From positions 1 through 17,050 of the forward strand of contig CAIRRW010000129.1 in the NCBI GenBank assembly GCA_903881065.1: DNA of 17,050 bases, read 5' to 3'. Below, piece by piece: positions 1 to 6,643 of the stretch (position 1 is its first letter; every line of letters starts with the position of its first letter). The notes beneath the pieces are model-generated. The model saw only the letters and a list, made by a program, of their open reading frames with translations, searched no databases and was not told the origin of the DNA. Position numbers and translations under genes: made by a program. Source of the DNA: an uncultured Bacteroidota bacterium. Its GTDB lineage: Bacteria; Bacteroidota; Bacteroidia; 2-12-FULL-35-15.

Positions 1-465
1 GATGTGAGTACGGAAATGGATGGAATTATTACCGGACATAAATTGCATCTAGATAAATTATCTACATTTTATTTGCTTACCGAAGTGATTGCACATCAAG
101 CGCAGTTTATTAAAAGAGATTTATTTAAGAAGTTTGGTAACTATGATTTGAAGTATAAAATAGTTTCGGATTATGAATTATTTGTGAGAATGTTTTTTAA
201 ACATACTATTTCAACTAAGCATGTACCTATTGATATTGCTGTGTTCGACTTATCGGGATTAAGTAACAGAAAAGAACAACTGGAGCAGATTAATGTTGAA
301 AGAAATACAATTCATACTATATATTTCCCGAAAGTATTGACAATGATTTATCATGGATATGCGAAATTACTTCATTCGAAATTTTATAAAATGCCTGCTG
401 TAGCTTCTGCGGTGAAAGTGTTTCGTGGATTTGCTTTTTATTTTATTAAACCAAAGGCTAAATAA
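1..465 (+). CDS. Glycosyltransferase family 2, C-terminal fragment (5' end outside window)
   Basis: The reading frame is open from the first base and ends at TAA 463-465, so this is the C-terminal ~154 residues of a longer protein. The GTG at 4 is an internal codon, not a credible start. The fragment contains HQAQFIKRDLFKKFGNYD followed by the SDYELFVRMFF segment. That is the acceptor-side signature of GT2 enzymes, where the aspartate of the xDyeL motif serves as catalytic base. The nucleotide-sugar-binding DxD half lies upstream of the window. GT2 enzymes act at the cytoplasmic face of the membrane and build O-antigen, capsule or exopolysaccharide repeat units. The gene directly abuts a GT4 glycosyltransferase, as expected in a polysaccharide cluster. 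The sugar donor and acceptor cannot be inferred. Confidence 0.85.
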   Translation, partial: DVSTEMDGIITGHKLHLDKLSTFYLLTEVIAHQAQFIKRDLFKKFGNYDLKYKIVSDYELFVRMFFKHTISTKHVPIDIAVFDLSGLSNRKEQLEQINVERNTIHTIYFPKVLTMIYHGYAKLLHSKFYKMPAVASAVKVFRGFAFYFIKPKAK

Positions 466-1587
466 TTGGGAAATAAATCAAATAAGAAAATAACTTTTGT
501 AACTCCTACGCTTGACAGGAAGGGCTCGGAGATTGCTTTGATTAATTTGTTGAAGCACATTGATAAGTCGTTTGATGTAACTTTAATTGCAAAATATAAA
601 GGTGTTTTGTTTGATAAAGTTTTGCCGGAAATGAAGAAACTATTTCTTTTTAACGGTAAACCAAAGCGTGATTTATTCAGCAGAATAACCGGCAGACTTG
701 AAGTGATTATCAATACAAATAAAGTGCTTTCGAAAGAAAAGGAAACGCTGCTTTATATTAATACTATTATACTTCCTGATATTCTTACGTATGCAGAGAA
801 GCATAAAATACTTACCATTGTTCACCTTCATGAGCTCGAACAAATGTATAGTCAGCTTACTGAATCGCAGATTAAACGATTGGTTACTTATCCTAATTTG
901 ATTATTGCTAATTCGGCTGCAAGTGCTGCTGTTATTGCTAAATATGGCAGAAAAGATAATGTGAAAATTTGTTACCCATGCGTGGAGACGGATAAAATAA
1001 AGCCGAATAAAGAGGATTATATTAAGTGGCGGAAGAAACTTAATGTGGATGATGATGAATTTTTGTGGGTGATGAGTGGCTCGCTGGATGAAAATAAAAA
1101 TCCTTTTTTGTTTATTAAAATTGCGCAGGAAATTCTTTATCAAAATAGGAATGTAAAGTTTTTATGGATTGGAGGTACTACCAATAAAGAGTTTCAAGAG
1201 GAGTGCAGGGATAAAACGAATGCTGATTTCTTGAATAATAAAATAATTTGGGCTGGTGATGTGGCTGAAGATTATATGAGTTATTTTAATTGTGCTGATG
1301 GATTTGTACTTACTTCTATTAAGGAATCTTTTTCGCTGGTAACGGTGGAAGCTTTATTGCTTGGGTTGCCTGTTGTTACTCAGAATTGCGGTGGTGTGGT
1401 GGAGATTTTACGAGATGATATTGGCAAGGTGGTGGAGGAGAAAAACAATGCCGAAAAAATGGCGGCAGAAATGATAAAGTTTATGGATGGCACTTATTCT
1501 GTGGATAAACCGAAACAACTTTTGCGGGCAAAGGAATTTGATGTGGCGGTGATTTGTAAACAATGGAATGAAATTTTGATTCAATAG
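466..1587 (+). CDS. Glycosyltransferase family 4 (GT-B fold)
   Basis: This 373-residue protein is of normal GT4 length. The N-terminal Rossmann domain begins KKITFVTPTLDRKGSE (residues 7-22), the usual glycine-containing opening. The VHLHE segment (residues 119-123) and IIANSAASAAVI (146-157) are typical of the acceptor domain. The C-terminal domain has the donor-binding KESFSLVTVEALLLGLPVV segment with the paired glutamates E287 and E295 (the E-x7-E motif), followed by QNCGG. It should be a retaining enzyme transferring a sugar from an NDP donor during surface-glycan assembly. The start is a TTG directly after the TAA of the preceding GT2 gene with no spacer. The next in-frame Met is residue 56, inside the fold, so the TTG start with translational coupling is preferred. 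The shift from GT2 to GT4 in one operon fits assembly of a heteropolymer. Substrate unknown. Confidence 0.88.
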   Translation: MGNKSNKKITFVTPTLDRKGSEIALINLLKHIDKSFDVTLIAKYKGVLFDKVLPEMKKLFLFNGKPKRDLFSRITGRLEVIINTNKVLSKEKETLLYINTIILPDILTYAEKHKILTIVHLHELEQMYSQLTESQIKRLVTYPNLIIANSAASAAVIAKYGRKDNVKICYPCVETDKIKPNKEDYIKWRKKLNVDDDEFLWVMSGSLDENKNPFLFIKIAQEILYQNRNVKFLWIGGTTNKEFQEECRDKTNADFLNNKIIWAGDVAEDYMSYFNCADGFVLTSIKESFSLVTVEALLLGLPVVTQNCGGVVEILRDDIGKVVEEKNNAEKMAAEMIKFMDGTYSVDKPKQLLRAKEFDVAVICKQWNEILIQ

Positions 1588-1623
1588 TTTATTTGTTCAT
1601 TGGTTTATTAGTCTATGTGATGA

Positions 1624-1652
1624 AAAAAGTCCCGAATTATTCGGGACTTTTT
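1624..1652 (+). terminator. Rho-independent terminator after the glycosyltransferase operon
   Basis: The arms GTCCCGAA (1629-1636) and TTCGGGAC (1640-1647) are perfect complements around a TTA loop. The stem is extended by A-run/T-run pairing, giving a T5 tract at 1648-1652. It lies 36 bp after the GT4 stop codon and closes the plus-strand operon. The A-run on the other side makes it potentially bidirectional. Confidence 0.9.
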
Positions 1653-1744
1653 CTTAATACTTTGTACGTAATACTCTTTAAATAATTTTCAAGCATTAAT
1701 TTCTGAATCTAATAACTCTGAAAAAGTTAAATAAAATATATATT

Positions 1745-1870
1745 CAACTCCTTCAGAGTTGTGTTTTATAATTATCGGTTCCTCCCCCAATTTCATTGGG
1801 GGCTATTCACATTAAATCCTTTCAGGATTTTGCATTTCGCACACCCTTGTTGCTAAACCATGAAGGTTTA
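1745..1870. repeat. Cluster of four short hairpins with TTCA-containing 5-nt loops
   Basis: Four perfect short inverted repeats follow one another. CAACTC/GAGTTG (1745-1761) has loop CTTCA. CCCCCAA/TTGGGGG (1784-1802) has loop TTTCA. AAATCC/GGATTT (1814-1830) has loop TTTCA. TAAACC/GGTTTA (1854-1870) has loop ATGAA, which is TTCAT on the other strand. The stems differ completely while the loop is kept, so these look like members of one repeat class rather than chance palindromes. No reading frame, transposase or T-tract accompanies them. The function is unknown; they could be RNA-level protein-binding sites or a mobile intergenic repeat. Confidence 0.7.
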
Positions 1871-1965
1871 ATAAACTGAAAAAGTGGTGCAAAATTGGTA
1901 CTGAATTGCCAATAGGATCCTTCATTTGCCAACTTCATCGCTTGCAGAAACCAGCAATTTGCGTT

Positions 1966-2210
1966 GAAACGTTAGTTGGTCAGTCTGCGAAGCTTCCGGG
2001 TTGGTCTGCGAAGCTTCGCAGACCGTCTCAGAAGCTTCGTTTTTGCTTTACGAAGCATTTTAGACGGTCAAAATTGCTTCCCGGAGCAAAAATGAAACGT
2101 TTTTGACCGGCAAAGTAGTTACTTTGACACGCCATGAAACTACTTTGCCTGGCAAACAAGCTACTTAGAGCGGCTACGAAGCGTTTTAAGTGCCCTAAGT
2201 AACGGTTATG
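1966..2210. repeat. Diverged 21-bp tandem array, about 12 units (array 1)
   Basis: Copies of a core related to GAAGCTTC recur in register at 1966, 1989, 2010, 2031, 2052, 2073, 2094, 2116, 2137, 2158, 2179 and 2200. Nine of the eleven steps are exactly 21 bp. Three cores (1989, 2010, 2031) are the perfect palindrome GAAGCTTC; later ones are GAAGCATT, GAAACGTT, GAAACTAC, CAAGCTAC and GAAGCGTT. Within the array there is a perfect 22-bp palindrome at 2003-2024 (half-site GGTCTGCGAAG). There is also a 12-bp inverted repeat, GGCAAAGTAGTT at 2110-2121 against 2139-2150. Open frames crossing it on both strands are by-products of the repeat. A more degraded continuation to about 2340 is possible but not convincing. 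Confidence 0.8.
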
Positions 2211-2514
2211 AGGTATTTTCAATGTTTTCAAGGGTTATAGGAGATTTGGCAGATGAAAAATGGCGGATTTGGAAGGGAAATGGGCGTGAAATGAAGGGGT
2301 ATTTCCTTGCCTTGTACTAGGAATTGTGCAGGAAGTTTTTTTCTGGTGGAGTATGGGGAGGTTAGGAATTGTTTTTTAAAAATTTAAGTTGTAATAAATG
2401 AATTTGAATAATGACTTGTGAAAGAAGAAAGTAATATACATTTGCCTACATTGTTGTTTTAAGTATTAATCAAATTAACTATTAAGGTTATATATGATAT
2501 CGAAGTGGAAGATT

Positions 2515-2547
2515 AAAAAAGAAAAACCTCACATCTCTGTGAGGTTT
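2515..2547 (-). terminator. Intrinsic terminator reading leftward
   Basis: AAACCTCACA (2524-2533) and TGTGAGGTTT (2538-2547) form a perfect 10-bp stem around TCTC. On the minus strand it is followed by a T-rich run with one interrupting C (2526-2515). On the plus strand the 3' side is not T-rich. It serves minus-strand transcription coming from the lipocalin-like gene or the small-RNA candidate, and is the second terminator-like hairpin in a row. Confidence 0.75.
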
Positions 2548-2560
2548 CTCCATCTAAACC

Positions 2561-2636
2561 AAAAAAAGAACTCAGCACTCCTACCGAGTTCCCCAACTAT
2601 GAAAACAAACTAAACCTTTATTAAAGGATTTTAGCA
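2561..2636 (-). ncRNA. Candidate small RNA with its own promoter and terminator
   Basis: No reading frame covers this segment, yet read on the minus strand it has the parts of a compact transcript. A TACATTTG box (2640-2647) matches the Bacteroidota -7 element. A small hairpin CCTTT-AAT-AAAGG follows (2615-2627). Then comes GAACTC/GAGTTC (arms 2586-2591 and 2568-2573) directly followed by seven T residues (2567-2561), a good intrinsic terminator. The product would be about 75 nt. No clear -33 TTTG is present. The same hairpins could instead simply terminate the lipocalin-like gene upstream at 2720-3163. I do not recognise a named RNA family here. Confidence 0.35.
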
Positions 2637-2639
2637 ATG

Positions 2640-2647
2640 CAAATGTA
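2640..2647 (-). promoter_or_regulatory. -7 promoter element for the candidate small RNA
   Basis: CAAATGTA on the plus strand reads TACATTTG on the minus strand, an exact match to TAnnTTTG. The expected -33 position is T-rich but not TTTG, so this is a half-supported promoter. Confidence 0.35.
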
Positions 2648-2719
2648 AATGGAATATGAATATAAAAATTATAAATTAGACTTAGCTTGTCAATGGTTCG
2701 ACTAACAATAGTTGACAAA

Positions 2720-3163
2720 CTATAACTTTTTACTTAGCTCAATGGTGGAGGCGTCTTTTTTAGATTTTAATTTGATATGTCTATCATTTATTTTCGAAAA
2801 TTTATAATCCACAGCTTCTGTACCAGTATCTAATGTTAGTATTTTTCCATCTTCAGAAAACACATATGTGCCTGAAAAAGCATCTTTGCCATCTTTATCG
2901 GTAATTTTATATTTACCATCTTTCTCGAATTCATAGATATAACCTTCTGCCAACATTGTTGATAATTCAGGCAAATATTTTTTATAATGTGCAGTTCGGA
3001 CACTATCGGCACCTTTATTAATTTTCTTAACTAATTTTGGATCAGATGTTCCTACTGCGGAAATATTCCATTTGCCAATAAGATAATTGTTATTCCCTTT
3101 AAAAGAAGAAAATAAAATAAACAATGAAAGGGATAAACTGATTAATATTGATTTTGTTTTCAT
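2720..3163 (-). CDS. Exported lipocalin-like small protein
   Basis: This is a 147-residue protein with a clear signal peptide (MKTKSILISLSLSLFILFSS, lysines then a hydrophobic run). No cysteine follows, so a lipoprotein is unlikely. The mature part begins YLIGKWNIS, with G30-K31-W32. GxW at the start of the first strand is the hallmark of lipocalin-like domains in Bacteroidota. The remainder alternates short strands (YEFEKDGKYKIT, GTYVFSEDGKILTLD, VDYKFSKINDRHIKLKSKK), consistent with a small beta-barrel of the LIGxW type. It is a single-gene unit with its own promoter just upstream. Ligand and role are unknown. An inverted repeat TTGTCAA/TTGACAA (2687-2718) follows its stop codon. Confidence 0.75.
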   Translation of the reverse strand: MKTKSILISLSLSLFILFSSFKGNNNYLIGKWNISAVGTSDPKLVKKINKGADSVRTAHYKKYLPELSTMLAEGYIYEFEKDGKYKITDKDGKDAFSGTYVFSEDGKILTLDTGTEAVDYKFSKINDRHIKLKSKKDASTIELSKKL

Positions 3164-3187
3164 TAAGATTTGAATTTATATTGGTGT

Positions 3188-3216
3188 CAAAGATATATAA
3201 ATTAACGGAAAAGCAA
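3188..3216 (-). promoter_or_regulatory. Promoter of the lipocalin-like gene
   Basis: On the minus strand, TTG (3216-3214) is followed after 18 bp by TATCTTTG (3195-3188), matching the Bacteroidota -33/-7 pattern. Transcription would start about 20 nt before the ATG at 3163. Confidence 0.6.
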
Positions 3217-3348
3217 CGGAATAATAAGTGTTATCTACCTGTTTGTTTATCAAAAGGTTGGTTGGAATTTAACTGTATTTAAATAGCAATAAACAAACTT
3301 TTGTTTGGCTGTTAATAATAAATGTAATCCTCTTACTTCAATTTTTAG

Positions 3349-3356
3349 TATCTTCG
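3349..3356 (+). promoter_or_regulatory. Possible -7 element of the TPR-ComA-rhodanese-DedA operon
   Basis: TATCTTCG fits the relaxed TAnnTT(T/C)G box and lies 67 bp before the chosen ATG of the TPR gene. No good -33 TTTG is seen at the right distance, so confidence is limited. Confidence 0.4.
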
Positions 3357-3423
3357 CCGTAACATAAAACAATCGATTTCGGAAGAAGAAAAGAGAAGAA
3401 AGAGATGTTTAAAAGTTTTGGAT

Positions 3424-4833
3424 ATGGGAAACGAAGAAAAGGAAGACAATAAGGAGGAGAAGAGATTGTTGGTTTTGGTTGATAGGTTCGAGGAAATGGT
3501 TAATAATGGAAACCAATACTACTTTGAGCCTGAAGATTTAGAAGATATTATTGATTATTATTTTGAGAAGAATCTTTCAAAAAAAGGTTTGAAATCCATT
3601 GAGTTTTCTATAAATCAATATCCTTTTTCAACAGTTTTTTATTTGCGTAAGGCGCAATTGCTTGCTGCCATTAATCAAAGTCAGAAAGCACTTGAGGTAT
3701 TATCTTATGTTGAAAGTATTGAGCCGTCCAATCCTGAATTGTATATGACAAAAGGGTCTATATACAGTCAGATGGGATTGACAGAACAGGCAATTGAAAA
3801 TTACAAGAAAGCAGCTGAAACTTCTGAAGATATTGAAGAGATATATCTTGCCATGGCATTCGAATTTATGAATAATAACAAAATTGACGATGCTATATTT
3901 TATCTCAAAAAAATGCTCGAAATAAATCCTGATAATGAGATTGGGATTTATGAACTTGCTTTCTGCTATGAACTGAACTCTCAACTGGAAGAGAGTGTTA
4001 CATATTACAAGGCGTTTGTTGATAAGCATCCATATAACTATACTGCGTGGTTTAATCTTGGGGTATCCTTAAATCGTTTATCTTGTTTCGAGGAAGCAAT
4101 AAAAGCATACGATTATGCTATTCTGATAAAGGAAGATTTCTCGTCAGCATATTTCAATAAGGCAAATTCTTTAGCCACACTAGATAAGTTGGATGAGGCA
4201 ATAGAAGTATATTTGTTGACTTTGGAGTTGGAAGACCCTGACGCCACAACGTATTATTATATTGGGGAGTGTTATGAGAAAAAGGAGGAATTTGAAAAGG
4301 CATTGATTTATTATAATAAATCAATCGCAATGAATTCTCAATTAGCGGATGCTCATTTAGGCATCGGCATAGTGCTAGATGCATTGGATCGAACCAGTGA
4401 AGGAATACATTATATAAAACATGCTGTTGAATTAGACAAAGAGAATGCTGAGTATTGGTATATATATGGTGAATTGCAGAAGAAGATGTTGTTTTATGAG
4501 GATGCTGAAACATCCTTTAAAAAAGTAATTGAATTAGATCCTACTAATTCGGAAATATGGCTTGATTATGCAGACTTATTATTTGAGCAGGAAAACAAAA
4601 ATGGTTCGTTGGAAATATTGGCAGAAGGAATAAAAAATCATCCTCAAAATGCTGAATTACATTATCGAATTTCAGCTTGTCTTATGAGTATCGGGCAGAA
4701 ACAGGAGGCATTGAGTTTTTTACATTCAGCATTAAAACTAAATTATGAAAAGCATAACGAATTATTCGAATACCTGCCATCATTAAAAGAAAATACAAGT
4801 ATTACTGAATTAATAGAATCTTATAAAAAATAA
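3424..4833 (+). CDS. Tetratricopeptide-repeat protein, first gene of the operon
   Basis: The protein has 469 residues from the ATG at 3424. A TTG two codons earlier extends the frame but is less likely to be used. After a charged N-terminus (MGNEEKEDNKEEKR) the protein is almost entirely TPR units of about 34 residues. Visible examples are NPELYMTKGSIYSQMGLTEQ, YTAWFNLGVSLNRLSCFEEA, TYYYIGECYEKKEEFEKA and AEYWYIYGELQKKMLFYEDA, each followed by helix B ending in a proline-containing turn such as NPDN or DPTN. Roughly eleven repeats are present. There is no signal peptide or membrane segment, so it should be a cytoplasmic protein-protein scaffold. It ends one base before the ComA-family gene, indicating co-transcription. 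Partners are unknown. Confidence 0.85.
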   Translation: MGNEEKEDNKEEKRLLVLVDRFEEMVNNGNQYYFEPEDLEDIIDYYFEKNLSKKGLKSIEFSINQYPFSTVFYLRKAQLLAAINQSQKALEVLSYVESIEPSNPELYMTKGSIYSQMGLTEQAIENYKKAAETSEDIEEIYLAMAFEFMNNNKIDDAIFYLKKMLEINPDNEIGIYELAFCYELNSQLEESVTYYKAFVDKHPYNYTAWFNLGVSLNRLSCFEEAIKAYDYAILIKEDFSSAYFNKANSLATLDKLDEAIEVYLLTLELEDPDATTYYYIGECYEKKEEFEKALIYYNKSIAMNSQLADAHLGIGIVLDALDRTSEGIHYIKHAVELDKENAEYWYIYGELQKKMLFYEDAETSFKKVIELDPTNSEIWLDYADLLFEQENKNGSLEILAEGIKNHPQNAELHYRISACLMSIGQKQEALSFLHSALKLNYEKHNELFEYLPSLKENTSITELIESYKK

Positions 4834-4834
4834 T

Positions 4835-5632
4835 ATGAATTTTAAATTGCCTTACATACCCGAGCGCCCTTCAAAACCGCGCAATAGCGGTATAACAATG
4901 ATGATGGATAAAGGGTTAAGCATTCGTCAGGTTGAAGATTTTTTATCAGTTAGCGCAGAATTAACAGATGTTGTTAAGTTAGGTTTCGGCACATCGTATG
5001 TTACCAAACAGTTGGAACAAAAAATTAAACTTTATAAAGAAGCAGGGATGAAAGTATACCTAGGTGGCACTTTGTTCGAGGCTTTTATAATACGTAACAT
5101 GTTCGAGGATTATAGGAAGCTGCTGGATAAACTTAAATTGGAATGTGCTGAGGTTTCGGATGGTTCCATTGTTATGAATCACCAGAAAAAATGTGAATAC
5201 ATTAATATCCTTTCTAAGAATCATACAGTTTTCTCAGAAGTAGGGTCGAAAGAAGCAGGAATAATTATTCATCCTGCAAAATGGGTATCCATGATGAATG
5301 CAGAATTACAGGCAGGTTCATGGAAGGTAATTGCTGAAGCCCGCGAAAGCGGGAATGTAGGTATTTATCGTCCAAATGGAAATGCACATACCATTCTTAT
5401 CAATAAAATATTAGCGAAAGTAAAACGAGATGATATCCTTTGGGAAGCGCCTCAGAAGGCACAGCAAGTTTGGTTTATCAAGTTGCTAGGGGCAAATGTT
5501 AATTTAGGAAATATCTCTTATGAAGATGTAATTCCACTTGAAACATTGCGTCTTGGCTTACGTGGTGATACATTCTTCTCTTATTTGCCTTCTGAACTAA
5601 AGGAAAAAATAACGATTTCTTCAAAAAAATAA
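4835..5632 (+). CDS. comA: Phosphosulfolactate synthase (ComA) family protein
   Basis: This 265-residue protein is of normal family length. It opens LPYIPERPSKPRNSGITMMMDKG and continues with DVVKLGFGTSYVT, VYLGGTLFEAF, CAEVSDGSIVM and TVFSEVGSKE, conserved strand-end segments of the TIM-barrel (2R)-phospho-3-sulfolactate synthase family. The C-terminal part has LWEAPQKAQQVWFIKLLGANVNLGNI and LRLGLRGDT. The archaeal enzyme adds sulfite to phosphoenolpyruvate in coenzyme M synthesis. Bacterial members include Bacillus YitD, and plants have the HSA32 homologue. The substrate in this organism is not established; a sulfonate such as sulfolactate or a sulfonolipid precursor is an inference. Its start lies one base after the TPR stop codon and a rhodanese follows 10 bp later. 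The gene symbol denotes family membership, not coenzyme M synthesis. Confidence 0.85.
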   Translation: MNFKLPYIPERPSKPRNSGITMMMDKGLSIRQVEDFLSVSAELTDVVKLGFGTSYVTKQLEQKIKLYKEAGMKVYLGGTLFEAFIIRNMFEDYRKLLDKLKLECAEVSDGSIVMNHQKKCEYINILSKNHTVFSEVGSKEAGIIIHPAKWVSMMNAELQAGSWKVIAEARESGNVGIYRPNGNAHTILINKILAKVKRDDILWEAPQKAQQVWFIKLLGANVNLGNISYEDVIPLETLRLGLRGDTFFSYLPSELKEKITISSKK

Positions 5633-5642
5633 ACTAAATTAT

Positions 5643-5954
5643 ATGAAAGAAATTACTGTATCTGAATTAAAGAAACTAATGGAATCTAACATCGATTTTC
5701 AATTAATTGATGTGCGGGAGCAACACGAAGTAGATAGTTGTGCTATAGGAGGGGAGCATATTCCAATGGGAGATGTGATGACGAATGTTGATAAAATATC
5801 AAAAACAAAACAGGTAATTATTCATTGTAAATTGGGTGGTCGTTCCGGTGCAATTTGTAATGCGCTGGATTCAGCAGGATTTGATAATGTTTACAACCTG
5901 AAAGGTGGCATTGTTGCCTGGGCAAATGAGATAGATAATTCTTTAAAACCTTAA
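5643..5954 (+). CDS. Single-domain rhodanese-like sulfurtransferase
   Basis: The protein has 103 residues forming one rhodanese domain with no signal peptide. LIDVREQHEVDSCAIGGEHIP (residues 21-41) is the conserved CH2A-like strand-turn region. IIHCKLGGRS (59-68) contains the active-site loop with catalytic Cys62 in the six-residue CKLGGR cradle typical of GlpE/PspE-type thiosulfate:acceptor sulfurtransferases. YNLKGGIVAWANEI closes the domain. The catalytic cysteine would carry a persulfide. With thiosulfate as donor, rhodanese chemistry releases sulfite, the co-substrate of the ComA family enzyme encoded just upstream, so a metabolic link is plausible but inferred. It lies 10 bp after the ComA gene and 9 bp before dedA, in the same operon. 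Confidence 0.9.
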   Translation: MKEITVSELKKLMESNIDFQLIDVREQHEVDSCAIGGEHIPMGDVMTNVDKISKTKQVIIHCKLGGRSGAICNALDSAGFDNVYNLKGGIVAWANEIDNSLKP

Positions 5955-5963
5955 TTAGAGATT

Positions 5964-6605
5964 ATGTTAGAACTATTCAAACACTTAATACATCTCGACA
6001 AAGATAGCTTCCAATGGATATTCGACAATTACAGAACTTCAATTTATATAATACTTTTTTGCATTATTTTTATAGAGACAGGTTTAGTAATAATGCCTTT
6101 TCTTCCTGGCGATTCGCTATTATTTACAGCAGGTTTGTTTGCTCGTTTAGGTTATTTTAATATCGCGTACCTGATTTTTATTTTATTTATTGCAGCTATA
6201 GTAGGCGACAATGTTAATTATTGGCTCGGTCGAAAAATTGGATTAAAAGTTCTTCATTTAAAATTTAGAAGTAAAAATTTAGTGAAACAGGAATACCTTG
6301 ATAAAACACATGCCTTTTTCGAGCGATACGGAACCAAAACAATTATTATGGCAAGATTTGTCCCAATAGTCCGAACGTTTTCTCCTTTTGTTGCAGGTAT
6401 CGCCGAAATGAATTATCGCAAATTTCTTTCCTTTGATTTATTCGGGGGTGCTCTCTGGATAAGTTCATTAACCTTTGCTGGTTATTTCCTCGGACACTTC
6501 GAATGGATTCAAAAGCATATAGACTTAGTAGCTATCGGCATCATAATTATCTCCGTATTACCTATTATTGTTGGAATTGTAAAAGCAAGAATAGCTAAGA
6601 AATAA
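5964..6605 (+). CDS. DedA-family integral membrane protein
   Basis: This 213-residue protein is of typical DedA length. The family motifs are in order: FIETGLVIMPFLPGDSLLF (residues 36-54), with the membrane-embedded acidic residue E38 and the re-entrant-loop PGDS; VGDNVNYWLGRKIG (80-93); and FFERYGTKTIIMARFVPIVR (118-137) followed by TFSPFVAG, with conserved Arg131 and Arg137. About four to five hydrophobic segments flank these. DedA proteins sit in the cytoplasmic membrane. Several recycle lipid carriers by flipping undecaprenyl phosphate or phospholipids, and others are needed for proton-motive-force homeostasis. Which activity applies is not visible. It is the last gene of the TPR-ComA-rhodanese-DedA operon. 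It converges on the nuclease gene with only 38 bp between stop codons, and I see no clear hairpin there. Confidence 0.9.
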   Translation: MLELFKHLIHLDKDSFQWIFDNYRTSIYIILFCIIFIETGLVIMPFLPGDSLLFTAGLFARLGYFNIAYLIFILFIAAIVGDNVNYWLGRKIGLKVLHLKFRSKNLVKQEYLDKTHAFFERYGTKTIIMARFVPIVRTFSPFVAGIAEMNYRKFLSFDLFGGALWISSLTFAGYFLGHFEWIQKHIDLVAIGIIIISVLPIIVGIVKARIAKK

Positions 6606-6643
6606 AGAAACCTCTGCTTAAAAAAATTAGTTGGTTTAGGAAA

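Noticed and set aside
2003..2024. A 22-bp perfect palindrome as an insertion-sequence end or phage attachment site
   Set aside because: No transposase or integrase nearby and no target duplication. It is explained by adjacent repeat units with GAAGCTTC cores.
1906..2231. Two overlapping small genes on opposite strands (66 and 67 codons)
   Set aside because: Both run through the 21-bp array and owe their open frames to it. No plausible promoter, domain or signal was seen.
2211..2340. Continuation of the 21-bp array to the right of array 1
   Set aside because: Some A/G-rich units look similar, but cores are not recognisable and spacing drifts. It cannot be told from chance by eye.
2670..2695. 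A sigma-70 type promoter on the minus strand (TTGACA with TATAAT)
   Set aside because: The spacer is only 14 bp and Bacteroidota use a different promoter form. TTGACA is also one arm of an inverted repeat after the lipocalin-like gene.
4154..4513. A minus-strand gene inside the TPR gene
   Set aside because: It is a shadow frame; composition is unlike its neighbours and the plus strand encodes continuous TPR motifs.
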